From NCBI RefSeq assembly GCF_030012215.1, contig NZ_JASCXX010000004.1:231077-295076 (forward strand): DNA of 64,000 nt. Reading direction: 5' to 3'. The notes beneath the pieces were generated by a model. It was not told the origin of the DNA and searched no databases. It saw only the letters and a program-made list of their open reading frames with translations. Position 1 is the first letter of the stretch. Each line of letters starts with the position of its first letter. The translations under genes were made by a program, and so were the position numbers. This stretch comes from Anaerobaca lacustris (GTDB lineage: Bacteria > Planctomycetota > Phycisphaerae > Sedimentisphaerales > Anaerobacaceae). Below, piece after piece: positions 1 to 8,418 of the stretch.

Positions 1-1
1 C

Positions 2-556
2 TGGGCCGAACTCGGATATGAGGGCGGCGGCCACCGGGTCCAGCGCGTTCCTGAGACCGAGTCTCAGGGCCGAATCCATACTTCGGCGGCCACGGTGGCG
101 GTCCTTCCCGAGCCGGAGGAGGTGGACGTCGAGATCGATCCGGACGAGGTGATCGAGCACGTCTGCCGATCCAGCGGCCCCGGCGGACAGAATGTCAACA
201 AGGTCAGCAGCGCCATCAAACTCGAACACGTCCCCACCGGCATCACGGTCAGCATGCAGGAAGAGAAGAGCCAACACAAGAACCGGGCCAAGGCCTGGCG
301 GGTCCTGCGAAGCCGCCTCTATGATCTGTATGAGAGCCGGCGGCGCGCCGAGCGGGACTCGCAGCGCAAGACCATGATTGGCTCGGGTGATCGGTCATCG
401 AAGATCCGGACGTACAACTTCCCGCAGAATCGTCTGACGGACCATCGCATCAATCTGTCGCTCTACAGCCTGGACCGGATTCTCAACGGCGACATGGCAG
501 AGCTGATCGCCGCGATCCGGGACTACGACCGGCAACAGCGGCTGAAGAACCTTTGA
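2..556 (+). CDS. prfA: Peptide chain release factor 1, C-terminal part (5' truncated by window)
   Basis: Class I release factor that reads UAA/UAG in the ribosomal A site and triggers peptidyl-tRNA hydrolysis. The frame is open from base 2, and 184 residues are present. Visible are the segment [15 protein letters not shown] and the catalytic loop [11 protein letters not shown], whose GGQ glutamine is the methylated residue in the family. The block SQHKNRAKA followed by IRTYNFPQ and DHRIN is the typical RF1 C-terminal core. [12 protein letters not shown] fits RF1 rather than RF2. The codon-recognition PxT motif lies upstream of the window, so the assignment rests on the C-terminal half only. 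It precedes the AdkA-like gene by about 55 bases. Confidence 0.95.
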   Translation, partial: WAELGYEGGGHRVQRVPETESQGRIHTSAATVAVLPEPEEVDVEIDPDEVIEHVCRSSGPGGQNVNKVSSAIKLEHVPTGITVSMQEEKSQHKNRAKAWRVLRSRLYDLYESRRRAERDSQRKTMIGSGDRSSKIRTYNFPQNRLTDHRINLSLYSLDRILNGDMAELIAAIRDYDRQQRLKNL

Positions 557-611
557 GCCCCCTCGACGGCTGTCGGCCCGACAGCCGTGGATGGGCATCC
601 GGCGGAAGCGT

Positions 612-1694
612 ATGATCGTCGTCGTCACAGGAATGGTGGGCCTGGACAAGAAGAGCTACCTGGAAACGGTCTGCCGCATCGCCAGGCAGAACGGCAACGA
701 AGTGCTGCTCTGCAACGTCGGCGATATGATGTATGATGAGGCCCCCGATGTCCCGCCGGGCAAGATTCTCGATATCTCCCTCAAGCGGCTGCATTCGCTG
801 CGTCGAAGCGTGTTCAAGGACATCATCGTCAAGGCGCGGCAGGCCCCGCATCTGATCGTCAATACCCACGCCACGTTTCGCTGGCGGCACGGACTCTTTC
901 CGGCCGTCGATTTCGACCAGATGCGACAGCTCGGCGCCGACATGTACGTCTGCCTGATCGACGGTGTCACCACGATGCACCAGCGGCTCCTGGAGCACCG
1001 GGCCGTCGAGCACACGCTCAAGGATTTGATCGTCTGGCGCGAGGAGGAAATCATCAGCACGGAGATGCTCTGCAAGGGGATCGACGAAACGGCTCCTTTC
1101 TACTGCCTGGCCCGGGGCGTCGAGGAGGACACCACCGAGACGTTTTATCGGCTCGCCTTCGAGCGTCACGCCAAGAAGGCCTATCTGAGCTTCCCAATGA
1201 CGGCGGTGGCCGAAATGGACACCGTGCTGGCCGAGATTGGCCGTTTCCGCTCGCAGATGAAGCGACACTTCATCTGTTTCGATCCGGGCGATCTGGAAGA
1301 AGCCGTTCTCCCACTGCACGCCGCTCGGGCCAAACGGGAGGGTCGGGGCCACATCGATGTGGAAGTCGGCGATCGCCAGATCCAACTCAGCGCCGACGAG
1401 GTCCTCCAGATCGAGCGGGACATCAACAGCCAGATTTATGCCCGCGACTTTCTGCTCATCGACCAGGCCGACATGATCGTCAGTTTCATTCCCGCGATGT
1501 CCGACGGGCGAGCCGCCATTTCCAGCGGCGTCGAGCGAGAACTCCAGCACGCCCACGAGGCCGCCAAAGAGGTCTACGTCATCTGGACCGCGCAGCAGCA
1601 CCCCTCCGTCTTCATCACCCAGACCGCCAGCGCCGTCTTCCGCACCGTCGCCGAGGCACTGACCTTCTTCGAGAAGCGCCACCTGGCTGAATAG
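612..1694 (+). CDS. AdkA-like (archaeal-type adenylate kinase) domain fused to a second unknown domain
   Basis: 360 residues. The N-terminal part (about 1-190) follows the archaeal adenylate kinase pattern: MIVVVTG start, a strand leading to NVGDMMYDEA, and VNTHATF. The P-loop reads GMVGLDKKS instead of GxxxxGK[ST], so the sixth-position Gly is Asp and the Ser/Thr is shifted. ATP binding is therefore doubtful. The C-terminal part (about 190-360) has a segment DFLLIDQADMIVSFIP followed by a Ser/Gly-rich stretch and VYVIW, which recalls nucleoside 2-deoxyribosyltransferase-like folds. That resemblance is weak and inferred. ATG 612 is chosen because GGCGGAAG lies just upstream and the protein then starts like AdkA; an ATG at 591 is the alternative. 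Substrate unknown. Confidence 0.7.
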   Translation: MIVVVTGMVGLDKKSYLETVCRIARQNGNEVLLCNVGDMMYDEAPDVPPGKILDISLKRLHSLRRSVFKDIIVKARQAPHLIVNTHATFRWRHGLFPAVDFDQMRQLGADMYVCLIDGVTTMHQRLLEHRAVEHTLKDLIVWREEEIISTEMLCKGIDETAPFYCLARGVEEDTTETFYRLAFERHAKKAYLSFPMTAVAEMDTVLAEIGRFRSQMKRHFICFDPGDLEEAVLPLHAARAKREGRGHIDVEVGDRQIQLSADEVLQIERDINSQIYARDFLLIDQADMIVSFIPAMSDGRAAISSGVERELQHAHEAAKEVYVIWTAQQHPSVFITQTASAVFRTVAEALTFFEKRHLAE

Positions 1695-1746
1695 CCATAC
1701 GTTCCTCCTTCGAGGTGTACTTCGGCTTTGGAGTATCGTCGCGCAA

Positions 1747-1766
1747 GGGCGAGGCATGCCTCGCCC
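1747..1766. repeat. Perfect 20-bp palindrome, REP-like
   Basis: GGGCGAGGCATGCCTCGCCC is a perfect 10+10 inverted repeat in the gap between the AdkA-like gene and deoC. It is followed by CTACGCC. It has no T-tract, so it is not a clear terminator. It resembles dispersed extragenic palindromes found in many genomes. Confidence 0.7.
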
Positions 1767-1823
1767 CTACGCCGGACCAGCAGAACCTTGCATCTGAGAT
1801 GAGCAGCGCGTAGGATGACGCCT

Positions 1824-2543
1824 ATGGATGCACTACCTCAGAGTTCGCCGGACGAACCTGCCCTTTCGGGCGAAGAAATGGCTCGGCGGATCGATCATAC
1901 GCTGTTGAAGGCCGAGGCCACGCGAGAGCAGATCCTTCGGCTGTGCGATGAGGCGATGCGCTATGGCTTCTGCGCCGTCTGCGTCAACGGACGTTGGGTT
2001 TCGACAGCGGCCGAGAGGCTGCACGGCAGTGGGGTTCGCGTGGCATCGGTCGTGGGTTTTCCGCTTGGGGCCGACACCACCAAGGCCAAGGTGGCCCAGA
2101 CGAAAGAGGCGATCCACGATGGGGCCGATGAGATCGACATGGTCGCCGACCTCGCTGCCATGATCGAAGGGGACACGCGATACCTGCTGCGCCAGTTGCA
2201 GGCGGTATGGAATGCCTGCCGTGCCATGCGACCGCCGGTGCTGCTGAAGGTCATCATCGAATCGGCGGCATTGACGACGGAGCAGAAGGTGCTTGCGTGT
2301 CGGGCGGCCGAGCAGATCGGCGCCGATTTTGTCAAGACGAGCACGGGGCTGCACCCGGCCGGCGGCGCAACCGTCGAGGACATCCGCCTGATAAGGGAGA
2401 CCTCGCCGCGGTACAAGATCAAGGCCTCCGGCGGCATTCGGACGGCACAGCAGGCCATCGCCATGGTCGAGGCGGGCGCCGAGCGGATCGGCACATCGGC
2501 CGGGATCGCTATTGTGGAAGAGTTGCGGACCGCGCGTCGATGA
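1824..2543 (+). CDS. deoC: Deoxyribose-phosphate aldolase
   Basis: Cytoplasmic class I aldolase that splits 2-deoxyribose 5-phosphate into glyceraldehyde 3-phosphate and acetaldehyde, in deoxynucleoside salvage. The (beta/alpha)8 family signatures are present: IDHTLL near the N-terminus, VVGFPLG, DEIDMV with the catalytic Asp (about residue 105), VKTSTG with the Schiff-base Lys (about 171) and KASGGIR with the second Lys (about 200). The length of 239 residues is normal. ATG 1824 has TAGGA 8 bases upstream; an in-frame ATG at 1815 sits on that site. The following gene starts 32 bases downstream on the same strand. Confidence 0.97.
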   Translation: MDALPQSSPDEPALSGEEMARRIDHTLLKAEATREQILRLCDEAMRYGFCAVCVNGRWVSTAAERLHGSGVRVASVVGFPLGADTTKAKVAQTKEAIHDGADEIDMVADLAAMIEGDTRYLLRQLQAVWNACRAMRPPVLLKVIIESAALTTEQKVLACRAAEQIGADFVKTSTGLHPAGGATVEDIRLIRETSPRYKIKASGGIRTAQQAIAMVEAGAERIGTSAGIAIVEELRTARR

Positions 2544-2574
2544 GATCGTCGCGGTGGTCTGAGAGGGTGTCGTG

Positions 2575-2904
2575 ATGGCCGAACGATTTGTCAGCGAACC
2601 GATCCAGCCGGCGGCAGGCACATTCGACGCGGCGGGAATGACCCGGGGCGAGCCGGGATTGCCGAGACAGTTCACCTGGAGAGACCAGCAGTACACCGTC
2701 GCCGAGGTCATCGAGGCGTGGAAGGAGGATGGGCCCTGTCGTAACGGAAGCCCGGAGATGTATCTGCGAAAGCACTGGTACAGGGTTCGCACGGCAGAGG
2801 GGCCCGAGATGACAATCTACTTCGAGCGGCAGCCCCAGTCGAAGCAACACAGCAAGAAACGCTGGTGGCTCTACACCGTCGGCTCGAAAGAGCCGGTTCG
2901 ATAG
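2575..2904 (+). CDS. Small conserved protein resembling DUF6504
   Basis: 109 residues, no signal peptide or membrane segment. The pattern of a GTFDAAGMTRGEPGLP-like segment, FTWR, a central EAWKEDGPC, then YLRKHWYRVRT and MTIYFERQ matches a small conserved family that I recall as DUF6504, of unknown function and sometimes encoded near error-prone polymerase genes. No such neighbour is visible here. GAGAGGG lies 7 bases before ATG 2575; GTG 2572 is less likely. The gene is packed between deoC and pabB on the same strand. Function is not assigned. Confidence 0.75.
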   Translation: MAERFVSEPIQPAAGTFDAAGMTRGEPGLPRQFTWRDQQYTVAEVIEAWKEDGPCRNGSPEMYLRKHWYRVRTAEGPEMTIYFERQPQSKQHSKKRWWLYTVGSKEPVR

Positions 2905-2911
2905 GCAAGCT

Positions 2912-4393
2912 ATGGACGCTCGACCTTGCCCGCTGGAAATCGCCTCCGCCACGGCCCCGTGCATCCCCTGCACACTCCACGCTCGCGCGATCCACGCCGC
3001 CGTGCTGCTGCCCGCGATCAGTGAAGTCTTTGCGAGACGGCGGTCGGCGTCGATCCTGGGGGCAAATGCCGCGGTGGTCGATGGCCCCCGGTTCAGCTAC
3101 TGGGCCACCGAACCGAAGGAGACCTTTGAGTTCACAGTGGATGGCAAAGAGCCCTTCGAAAAGCTCGAATCCGCCTTGGCCAGATATACGCTCTGCGAAG
3201 GACCAGCGAGCCTGCCTGATGGTTTGTTCCGGGGGGGCTGGATCGGGTACTTGGCCTACGAACTGGGACGCCACATCGAACGACTGCCCCGCAGGGCCGT
3301 CAACGACCTCGCCTTGCCCCTGATCCGGCTGTGCTTCCACGACCGCTTCCTCGCCTACGATCATCGCGAGGACGCGTTCTGGCTCATCGCGTTGGAGTTG
3401 CCCGACGACCGCGAATCGCCCCAGGAGAAGATCGAGACCCTGGAGCGGCTGCTGGATGAAGCACAGGACATGGATGTACCCTGCCCGCCGGCGGCCAATA
3501 TCGAACACCTCGATGCGTCCAGGATCGCAGACAACATTGGCGAGGCCCCGTACCTGCGGGCGGTCGAGCGGATCAAGCGGTACATCCGGGATGGAGAGGT
3601 CTATCAGGTCAACCTCTCCCACCGCTGCGAATGCCCTTTCGCAGGCCGGCCTATCGATCTGTTTCACTGGCAGAACCGGTACAACCCAAGCCCCTACGCC
3701 GCCTTCGTCGATGCGGGCGATTTCCAGATCGTCAGCGCGTCGCCCGAGTTGTTCATCCGCCTCGACAACGGCTGGATCGAAACAAAGCCAATCAAGGGCA
3801 CCCGGCCACGTCTGGTCGGGGGCGACCCACGCAGTGCGGCCGCCAATCGACGGAACATCAATGAACTGCTGTCCAGCGAAAAAGAGAAAGCCGAGCTGAA
3901 CATGATCGTGGACCTGGAGCGCAACGACGTGGCCCGCATCTGCCGGCCGGGGACGCGGCGGGTCCTTCAGCCCAGGACGATCGAGACCTATCCGACCGTC
4001 TTCCACGCGGTGGCCACCGTGGGCGGAGAGCTGCGAACGGGAATTCGCCTCACCGACATCCTGAGAGCCATGTTTCCGGGCGGGTCCATCACGGGGGCCC
4101 CGAAGATCCGCGCGATGGAGATCATCGACGAATTCGAGCCGACCGCCCGGGGCATCTACACCGGCAGCATCGGCTTCATCGGCCTCGACGGCACTGCCTG
4201 CTTGAACATCGCCATCCGAACGGTTATCATCGCCGCCCACAGAGCCTTCGTCCAGACCGGAGGGGGAATCGTTGCCGATTCGGACCCGAAGGCCGAGTGG
4301 CAGGAGACGATCGTCAAGGCAAGGGCCCTTCTTGCCGGGATCGACGCCGTGCAGAAATCGTGGATCGCAACGTTCGGACGCGCAGTAGGGTAG
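2912..4393 (+). CDS. pabB: Aminodeoxychorismate synthase component I
   Basis: Converts chorismate plus ammonia (from a PabA-type amidotransferase, not in this window) to 4-amino-4-deoxychorismate for folate synthesis. It is 493 residues with an N-terminal beta-sandwich part and a C-terminal chorismate-binding domain. The motif PIKGTRPR carries Lys295. This is the PabB signature, whereas anthranilate synthases have Ala there. PGGSITGAPK and a GGGIVADSDP block with a following EWQET complete the chorismate-utilising core. The next gene is a PabC-type lyase starting one base after the stop, which supports the PabB rather than TrpE reading. Confidence 0.95.
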   Translation: MDARPCPLEIASATAPCIPCTLHARAIHAAVLLPAISEVFARRRSASILGANAAVVDGPRFSYWATEPKETFEFTVDGKEPFEKLESALARYTLCEGPASLPDGLFRGGWIGYLAYELGRHIERLPRRAVNDLALPLIRLCFHDRFLAYDHREDAFWLIALELPDDRESPQEKIETLERLLDEAQDMDVPCPPAANIEHLDASRIADNIGEAPYLRAVERIKRYIRDGEVYQVNLSHRCECPFAGRPIDLFHWQNRYNPSPYAAFVDAGDFQIVSASPELFIRLDNGWIETKPIKGTRPRLVGGDPRSAAANRRNINELLSSEKEKAELNMIVDLERNDVARICRPGTRRVLQPRTIETYPTVFHAVATVGGELRTGIRLTDILRAMFPGGSITGAPKIRAMEIIDEFEPTARGIYTGSIGFIGLDGTACLNIAIRTVIIAAHRAFVQTGGGIVADSDPKAEWQETIVKARALLAGIDAVQKSWIATFGRAVG

Positions 4394-4394
4394 A

Positions 4395-5258
4395 ATGCCA
4401 GAGAAGGTCTTCCTGAACGACAAACTGGTCGAGATCGAACGGGCCCATGTGTCCGTCAAGGACAGCGGCTTGCTCTATGGGGCAGGCTTGTTCGAGACGA
4501 TGCGGAGCCACAACAGGGTCGTCTTTCGGCTGGAGGACCATCTCGACCGGCTCCTGGCCAGTGCCGCCGCCCTCTCGATCCGTCACGCGTTCGACAGAGA
4601 GTTTCTCACCAAGGCCATCTACGAGGTGCTCGCGGCCAACGAGCTGACCGATGCCCGCCTCCGGCTGACGCTGACGAGCGGGCCGGTCGCCGAGACGAAC
4701 GAGCGGACCGAGCCCACCCTGCTGATCACCGCTACGAATCTCCAAGGCTATCCAAGTGAGTATTATCGGACGGGCGCAATGGTCGTACTATGCCCCTATC
4801 GGCAGAATACCACCGAACCGATCTGCGGGCACAAGACCACGAATTACTATCCGAGGCTGCTGGCGTTGACCCTGGCCCGGCAGAAAGGGGCCGCCGAGGC
4901 CCTCTGGTTCACGACGGACAACCGGCTGGCCGAGGGGTGCATCAGCAATGTCTTTCTCGTGAAGGGCGATGCGCTCTACACCCCTTCGCTTGCGACGCCC
5001 GTGCTGGCAGGCATCGCCAGAAAGGCGGTCTGCCGGATCGCCGACGGCGAATCCATCGAGCTGATCGAGAAGGACCTGCACATCTCCGACGTGCTGGAGG
5101 CCGACGAGATCCTCCTGACCAACGTCGTCATGGAGGTCCTGCCCGTGGTCGCTGTCGAGCGACACACCATCGGGGACGGGAAGGTCGGGCCGATCACCAT
5201 GCGACTGCGAGAGAGATTCCTGCAAACCATCGAAGACGAATGCCGGAGAAAAGAATGA
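4395..5258 (+). CDS. pabC: Aminodeoxychorismate lyase (class IV PLP aminotransferase fold)
   Basis: PLP enzyme releasing pyruvate from aminodeoxychorismate to give 4-aminobenzoate. It is 287 residues of the fold-type IV family (shared with BCAT and D-amino acid transaminase). Visible are SVKDSGLLYGAGLFETMR, the PLP lysine Lys147 in GHKTTNYYPR, and AEGCISNVF. Sequence alone could also fit a branched-chain aminotransferase-like protein. The immediate pabB neighbour, 1 base away, decides for PabC. The stop overlaps the start of the NIF3 gene (ATGA), so translation is probably coupled. Confidence 0.9.
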   Translation: MPEKVFLNDKLVEIERAHVSVKDSGLLYGAGLFETMRSHNRVVFRLEDHLDRLLASAAALSIRHAFDREFLTKAIYEVLAANELTDARLRLTLTSGPVAETNERTEPTLLITATNLQGYPSEYYRTGAMVVLCPYRQNTTEPICGHKTTNYYPRLLALTLARQKGAAEALWFTTDNRLAEGCISNVFLVKGDALYTPSLATPVLAGIARKAVCRIADGESIELIEKDLHISDVLEADEILLTNVVMEVLPVVAVERHTIGDGKVGPITMRLRERFLQTIEDECRRKE

Positions 5259-6367
5259 AAGTCAAAGACATGGCCGGCGTGGTCGAGAAGATCGCTCCCC
5301 TGGGCCTGGCCCAGAACTGGGACAATGTGGGTCTGCTCGTTGGCAATCCCGAACGCCGGATCCAGAACGTGCTACTGACCATCGACGTGACCAAGGCGGT
5401 CGTCGCCGAGGCCAGGGCCCTCAAGACAGACCTCATCCTCAGTTACCATCCGGTCATCTGGGACGGGCTCAAACGAGTCCTTGCGGACGGCCCGACGCAG
5501 GTGGTTTACGAGCTGATCCGCTCGAATATCGCGGTCTTCTCGATCCATACAGCACTCGACGCGGCAGTCGGGGGCGTCAACGACGGCTTGGCCGAGATGC
5601 TCGGCATCGTGGATGCCAGGCCGCTGGGCGATTACGTCGAGTATTCCCCGCAGGAGAACTACAAGCTTGTGGTGTTCGTGCCGGTCGATGCGCTGGACAA
5701 GGTGGCCAACGCCGTCTTTGCCGCCGGGGCCGGCGCGATGGGGAACTATCGCGATTGCGGCTTCGGTACGGATGGGACCGGGACGTTCTTGCCGCTGGAA
5801 GGGGCCCATCCGGCCATCGGTAAACGAGGCCGGCGCGAGGCGGTCCACGAGATGCGTTTCGAGACCATCGTGCCCGCCGAGAAGCTCGACGCCGTCGTGG
5901 ATGCGATGAAGCAGGCCCATCCCTACGAGATGCCCGCGTTTGACATTCTCCGGCTCTTCGGTTATGGAAGCCGGTTTGGCTTGGGTCGGATCGGCCCGTT
6001 GGGCAAACCGGTGAAGGTCGGCAAGCTCATTGAGCAGGTCAAGAAGCAGACCGGGGCCAAGGCCGTCGGGCTGGTGGGCGATTCGAAACGGCTGGTCCGA
6101 ACCGCGGCGGTGTGCGCCGGGACCTGTGGCACGATCCTCCACACGGTGATCGCCAACGGGGCTGACCTGTACCTGACGGGCGAGCTGAAGCACCACGAGG
6201 CGCTGGCCGCCCAGGAAGCCGGGCTGACCTGTCTGTGCCTGAGCCACACGGTCTCCGAGCGGTTCATACTCAAGAAGCTGGCCCGGCAGTTGAAGGACCG
6301 GGTCAAACCGGTGACGGTTACGATCAGCAAGAAGGACGCGGACCCGTTCACATGGAAGAACATATGA
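5255..6367 (+). CDS. NIF3/DUF34 dinuclear-metal protein with PII-like insert (YqfO type)
   Basis: 370 residues. This is the NIF3 family, often labelled GTP cyclohydrolase I type 2, though its true role is unsettled. N-terminal NWDNVGLLVG is followed by metal-ligand motifs SYHP (His65), HTALD (His98, Asp102), GELKHHE (about 309-315) and LSHTVSER (His331, Glu335). The usual double His near residue 64 is Tyr-His here. Between the two halves (about 135-240) is an insert of PII/CutA-like character ending in HPYEMPAFDI, which is typical of the long YqfO forms. It starts inside the pabC stop codon and overlaps the next start (ATGA). It sits in one coupled run with pabB, pabC and scpB. Confidence 0.93.
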   Translation: MKVKDMAGVVEKIAPLGLAQNWDNVGLLVGNPERRIQNVLLTIDVTKAVVAEARALKTDLILSYHPVIWDGLKRVLADGPTQVVYELIRSNIAVFSIHTALDAAVGGVNDGLAEMLGIVDARPLGDYVEYSPQENYKLVVFVPVDALDKVANAVFAAGAGAMGNYRDCGFGTDGTGTFLPLEGAHPAIGKRGRREAVHEMRFETIVPAEKLDAVVDAMKQAHPYEMPAFDILRLFGYGSRFGLGRIGPLGKPVKVGKLIEQVKKQTGAKAVGLVGDSKRLVRTAAVCAGTCGTILHTVIANGADLYLTGELKHHEALAAQEAGLTCLCLSHTVSERFILKKLARQLKDRVKPVTVTISKKDADPFTWKNI

Positions 6368-7179
6368 CGCAAGAGACGAGAGAGACACTGGCCGAAGAGC
6401 CGCAAGAGACCCTCGACGAGGTCAACGAGCATTCGGACGATGAGGCAAATGTGGGGGGAGCGTCCCCGCTCGCCATGTCGTGCGAGACGCACGACCTGCC
6501 CGGCGATGACGCTGAGCCTCAGACACCCGAGAGGATCGAGGTCGAGTTCTCGGTTGACGATATTGGAGAGCCGCAGGATGCCGAGGAGACCACCGACGAG
6601 TTGGAGGCGACCGAAGCAGAAGAGGACACCGAGACACAGCCGGCCGACGACGCCGAGCCGACGCCGACCGTCGAATCGGTGATCGAGGCGATCCTGTTTG
6701 CCAGCGAAGAGCCGCTGAGCGACAGCCGCCTGGCGGGCATCGTCGAGACCACAACCAAACAGGTCCGCGACTGCATCCAATCGCTCAACGACAAGTACGA
6801 GCGGAACCACAACGCCTTTCGTATCGAGCAGATCGCCGGCGGGCATCAGATGCTGACGCTGCCGACCTACAATACATGGCTCAAGAAGATGCTGAAGGTG
6901 CGCAGCGACAACAAGCTCAGCCCGGCGGCCATGGAAACGCTGGCCATCATCGCCTACAAGCAGCCCGTGATCCGCGTAGACATCGAGGCCATTCGCGGCG
7001 TGGCCGTCGGCGAGGTGATCCGTAGCCTCATGTACAAAGGCCTGGTCAAGATCGTCGGTCGCGCCGAGATCCTCGGCCGCCCCATGCTCTACGGCACAAC
7101 GAAGAAGTTCCTCGAAGTCTTCGGCCTCAACTCCCTCAAAGACCTCCCCAAAGCCGAAGAACTCAAGAAGCCTGACTGA
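6364..7179 (+). CDS. scpB: Segregation and condensation protein B
   Basis: Kleisin-associated winged-helix subunit of the SMC-ScpAB chromosome condensation complex. The conserved core begins near residue 103 with VESVIEAILFAS and runs through LSPAAMETLAIIAYKQP, RGV and GLVKIVGRAEILGRP to YGTTKKFLEVFGL. The first 100 residues are a highly acidic, low-complexity extension rich in Glu/Asp/Thr that is not part of the standard fold (typical ScpB is near 190-200 residues; this is 271). ATG 6364 overlaps the preceding stop and has GGAAGAA just upstream. ATG 6352 is a weaker alternative. No scpA is visible next to it. Confidence 0.95.
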   Translation: MTQETRETLAEEPQETLDEVNEHSDDEANVGGASPLAMSCETHDLPGDDAEPQTPERIEVEFSVDDIGEPQDAEETTDELEATEAEEDTETQPADDAEPTPTVESVIEAILFASEEPLSDSRLAGIVETTTKQVRDCIQSLNDKYERNHNAFRIEQIAGGHQMLTLPTYNTWLKKMLKVRSDNKLSPAAMETLAIIAYKQPVIRVDIEAIRGVAVGEVIRSLMYKGLVKIVGRAEILGRPMLYGTTKKFLEVFGLNSLKDLPKAEELKKPD

Positions 7180-7188
7180 GGAGCATCA

Positions 7189-8382
7189 TCACCAGTTCCA
7201 GGGGAGCGGATTGGTCGGGCCCACGGCGTGGGCGGGACGGGGGTGCTCGGCGTTGAAGACGTAGAGATCCTCGATCTTCTCGATGACCACCGGACTTTCG
7301 TCGATGCGGCCGTCGGGCCCGATCACGTCGGCCAGCGACAGGCCCAGATGCTTCGCAAGAAACCTGTAGGCCCCGATCCGCTTGGACCAGCCGTAGTCGT
7401 GACCTTCGTCGGGCAGGTGCCAGTTCTCCACGCCGGATTCGGCCCCGTACAGACGATACACGTTCCGGATGTAGGGGAACTCGACGTCAGGAACGTTCTT
7501 TGTCCAGTCCTGGCCGTTGGAGACGATCAACTGGGGACGCGGCGCCGCCATCGCGGCGATGTCGGTGTTGTTCGTCTCATGGGATCGGCTCTTGTGAATG
7601 GGCATGCCGCTCTCGCACACGCAGCCGCCAAAGAAATGGGCCGAGACCATTACGACCGGCACAGAGACCGCAATGCGATCGTCGACCGCTGTCAGCAGGA
7701 ACGTTTGCGTACCGCCGCCGGAGGCCCCGGTGATGGCGATCCGGACCGAGTCGACGTCCGCTCTCGTACAGAGGTAGTCCAGCAAGCGGATGCTGTTCCA
7801 TAGTTGTATCTTCAGCGCATCGGGCCGGCGGTGCTCCCACCCGGCGTTAGCCCAGTCGCCATAGCCGACCATGTCGTAGGCCAGCACGATGGCCCCCATA
7901 CGGGCCAACGTCCCGCATCGCTTCTGCATGTCGGGCCGAAATCGCCCATAGTCCTCACGACTACCCCAGTGCCCGTGGGCCGAAAGCACGGCTGGAAAGG
8001 GCCCCGCACCAGCGGTCGGGCGGTAAAGGCTTCCGGTAACGAAGAGACCCGGCAGGCTCTCGATGGCGATGTTCTCGACCGTATAGCCCTCGTACTGCCG
8101 CTGATTACGCACAATCGGGTTCAGCGCGCACTTCTTGGGCAACGGCAACAGCCCCGCACCCCGCAGAATGGCCTCGCGATTGGTCCGGGCCCGCTGCTGC
8201 CATTCGGCGAGGTTCGAATACGTCTTCGCAAATCGTGCCAGTTGTGCCTTCGCCTCTTCCTCCGTTTGATAGTTGCCCACGCAGAGTTGCGGCTCGTCCG
8301 TATCCTGGGCCGTGACCGGTCCGTTCAGCAGCGTCGCTACAACAAACAGGCCGATCAGGCTGTCGCGCACTCGTCGTTGCAT
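7189..8382 (-). CDS. Secreted alpha/beta hydrolase, acetyl-xylan-esterase-like
   Basis: 397 residues with an N-terminal signal peptide (hydrophobic stretch about 8-21, cleavage likely after TAQ). The alpha/beta-hydrolase elements are an HGHWGSRE oxyanion region, nucleophile Ser221 in GASGGG, and His328 in EGHDYG; Asp292 may be the acid. It resembles acetyl-xylan esterase/dienelactone hydrolase-type enzymes that deacylate plant or algal polysaccharides. The substrate is inferred only. AAGGAGA lies 8 bases before the chosen ATG. It follows the heparinase-like gene by 36 bases on the same strand, so the two probably form an operon acting on the same polysaccharide. Confidence 0.85.
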   Translation of the reverse strand: MQRRVRDSLIGLFVVATLLNGPVTAQDTDEPQLCVGNYQTEEEAKAQLARFAKTYSNLAEWQQRARTNREAILRGAGLLPLPKKCALNPIVRNQRQYEGYTVENIAIESLPGLFVTGSLYRPTAGAGPFPAVLSAHGHWGSREDYGRFRPDMQKRCGTLARMGAIVLAYDMVGYGDWANAGWEHRRPDALKIQLWNSIRLLDYLCTRADVDSVRIAITGASGGGTQTFLLTAVDDRIAVSVPVVMVSAHFFGGCVCESGMPIHKSRSHETNNTDIAAMAAPRPQLIVSNGQDWTKNVPDVEFPYIRNVYRLYGAESGVENWHLPDEGHDYGWSKRIGAYRFLAKHLGLSLADVIGPDGRIDESPVVIEKIEDLYVFNAEHPRPAHAVGPTNPLPWNW

Positions 8383-8418
8383 CGTTTCATCTCCTTGGAA
8401 GGTTTGGGAATCCATGGG

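Noticed and set aside
2..556. Release factor 2 instead of release factor 1
   Set aside because: The segment [12 protein letters not shown] and the following spacing fit RF1; RF2 has a different segment before the GGQ domain.
2912..4393. Anthranilate synthase component I (trpE)
   Set aside because: Lys295 in PIKGT is diagnostic of aminodeoxychorismate synthase and the adjacent gene is a PabC-type lyase.
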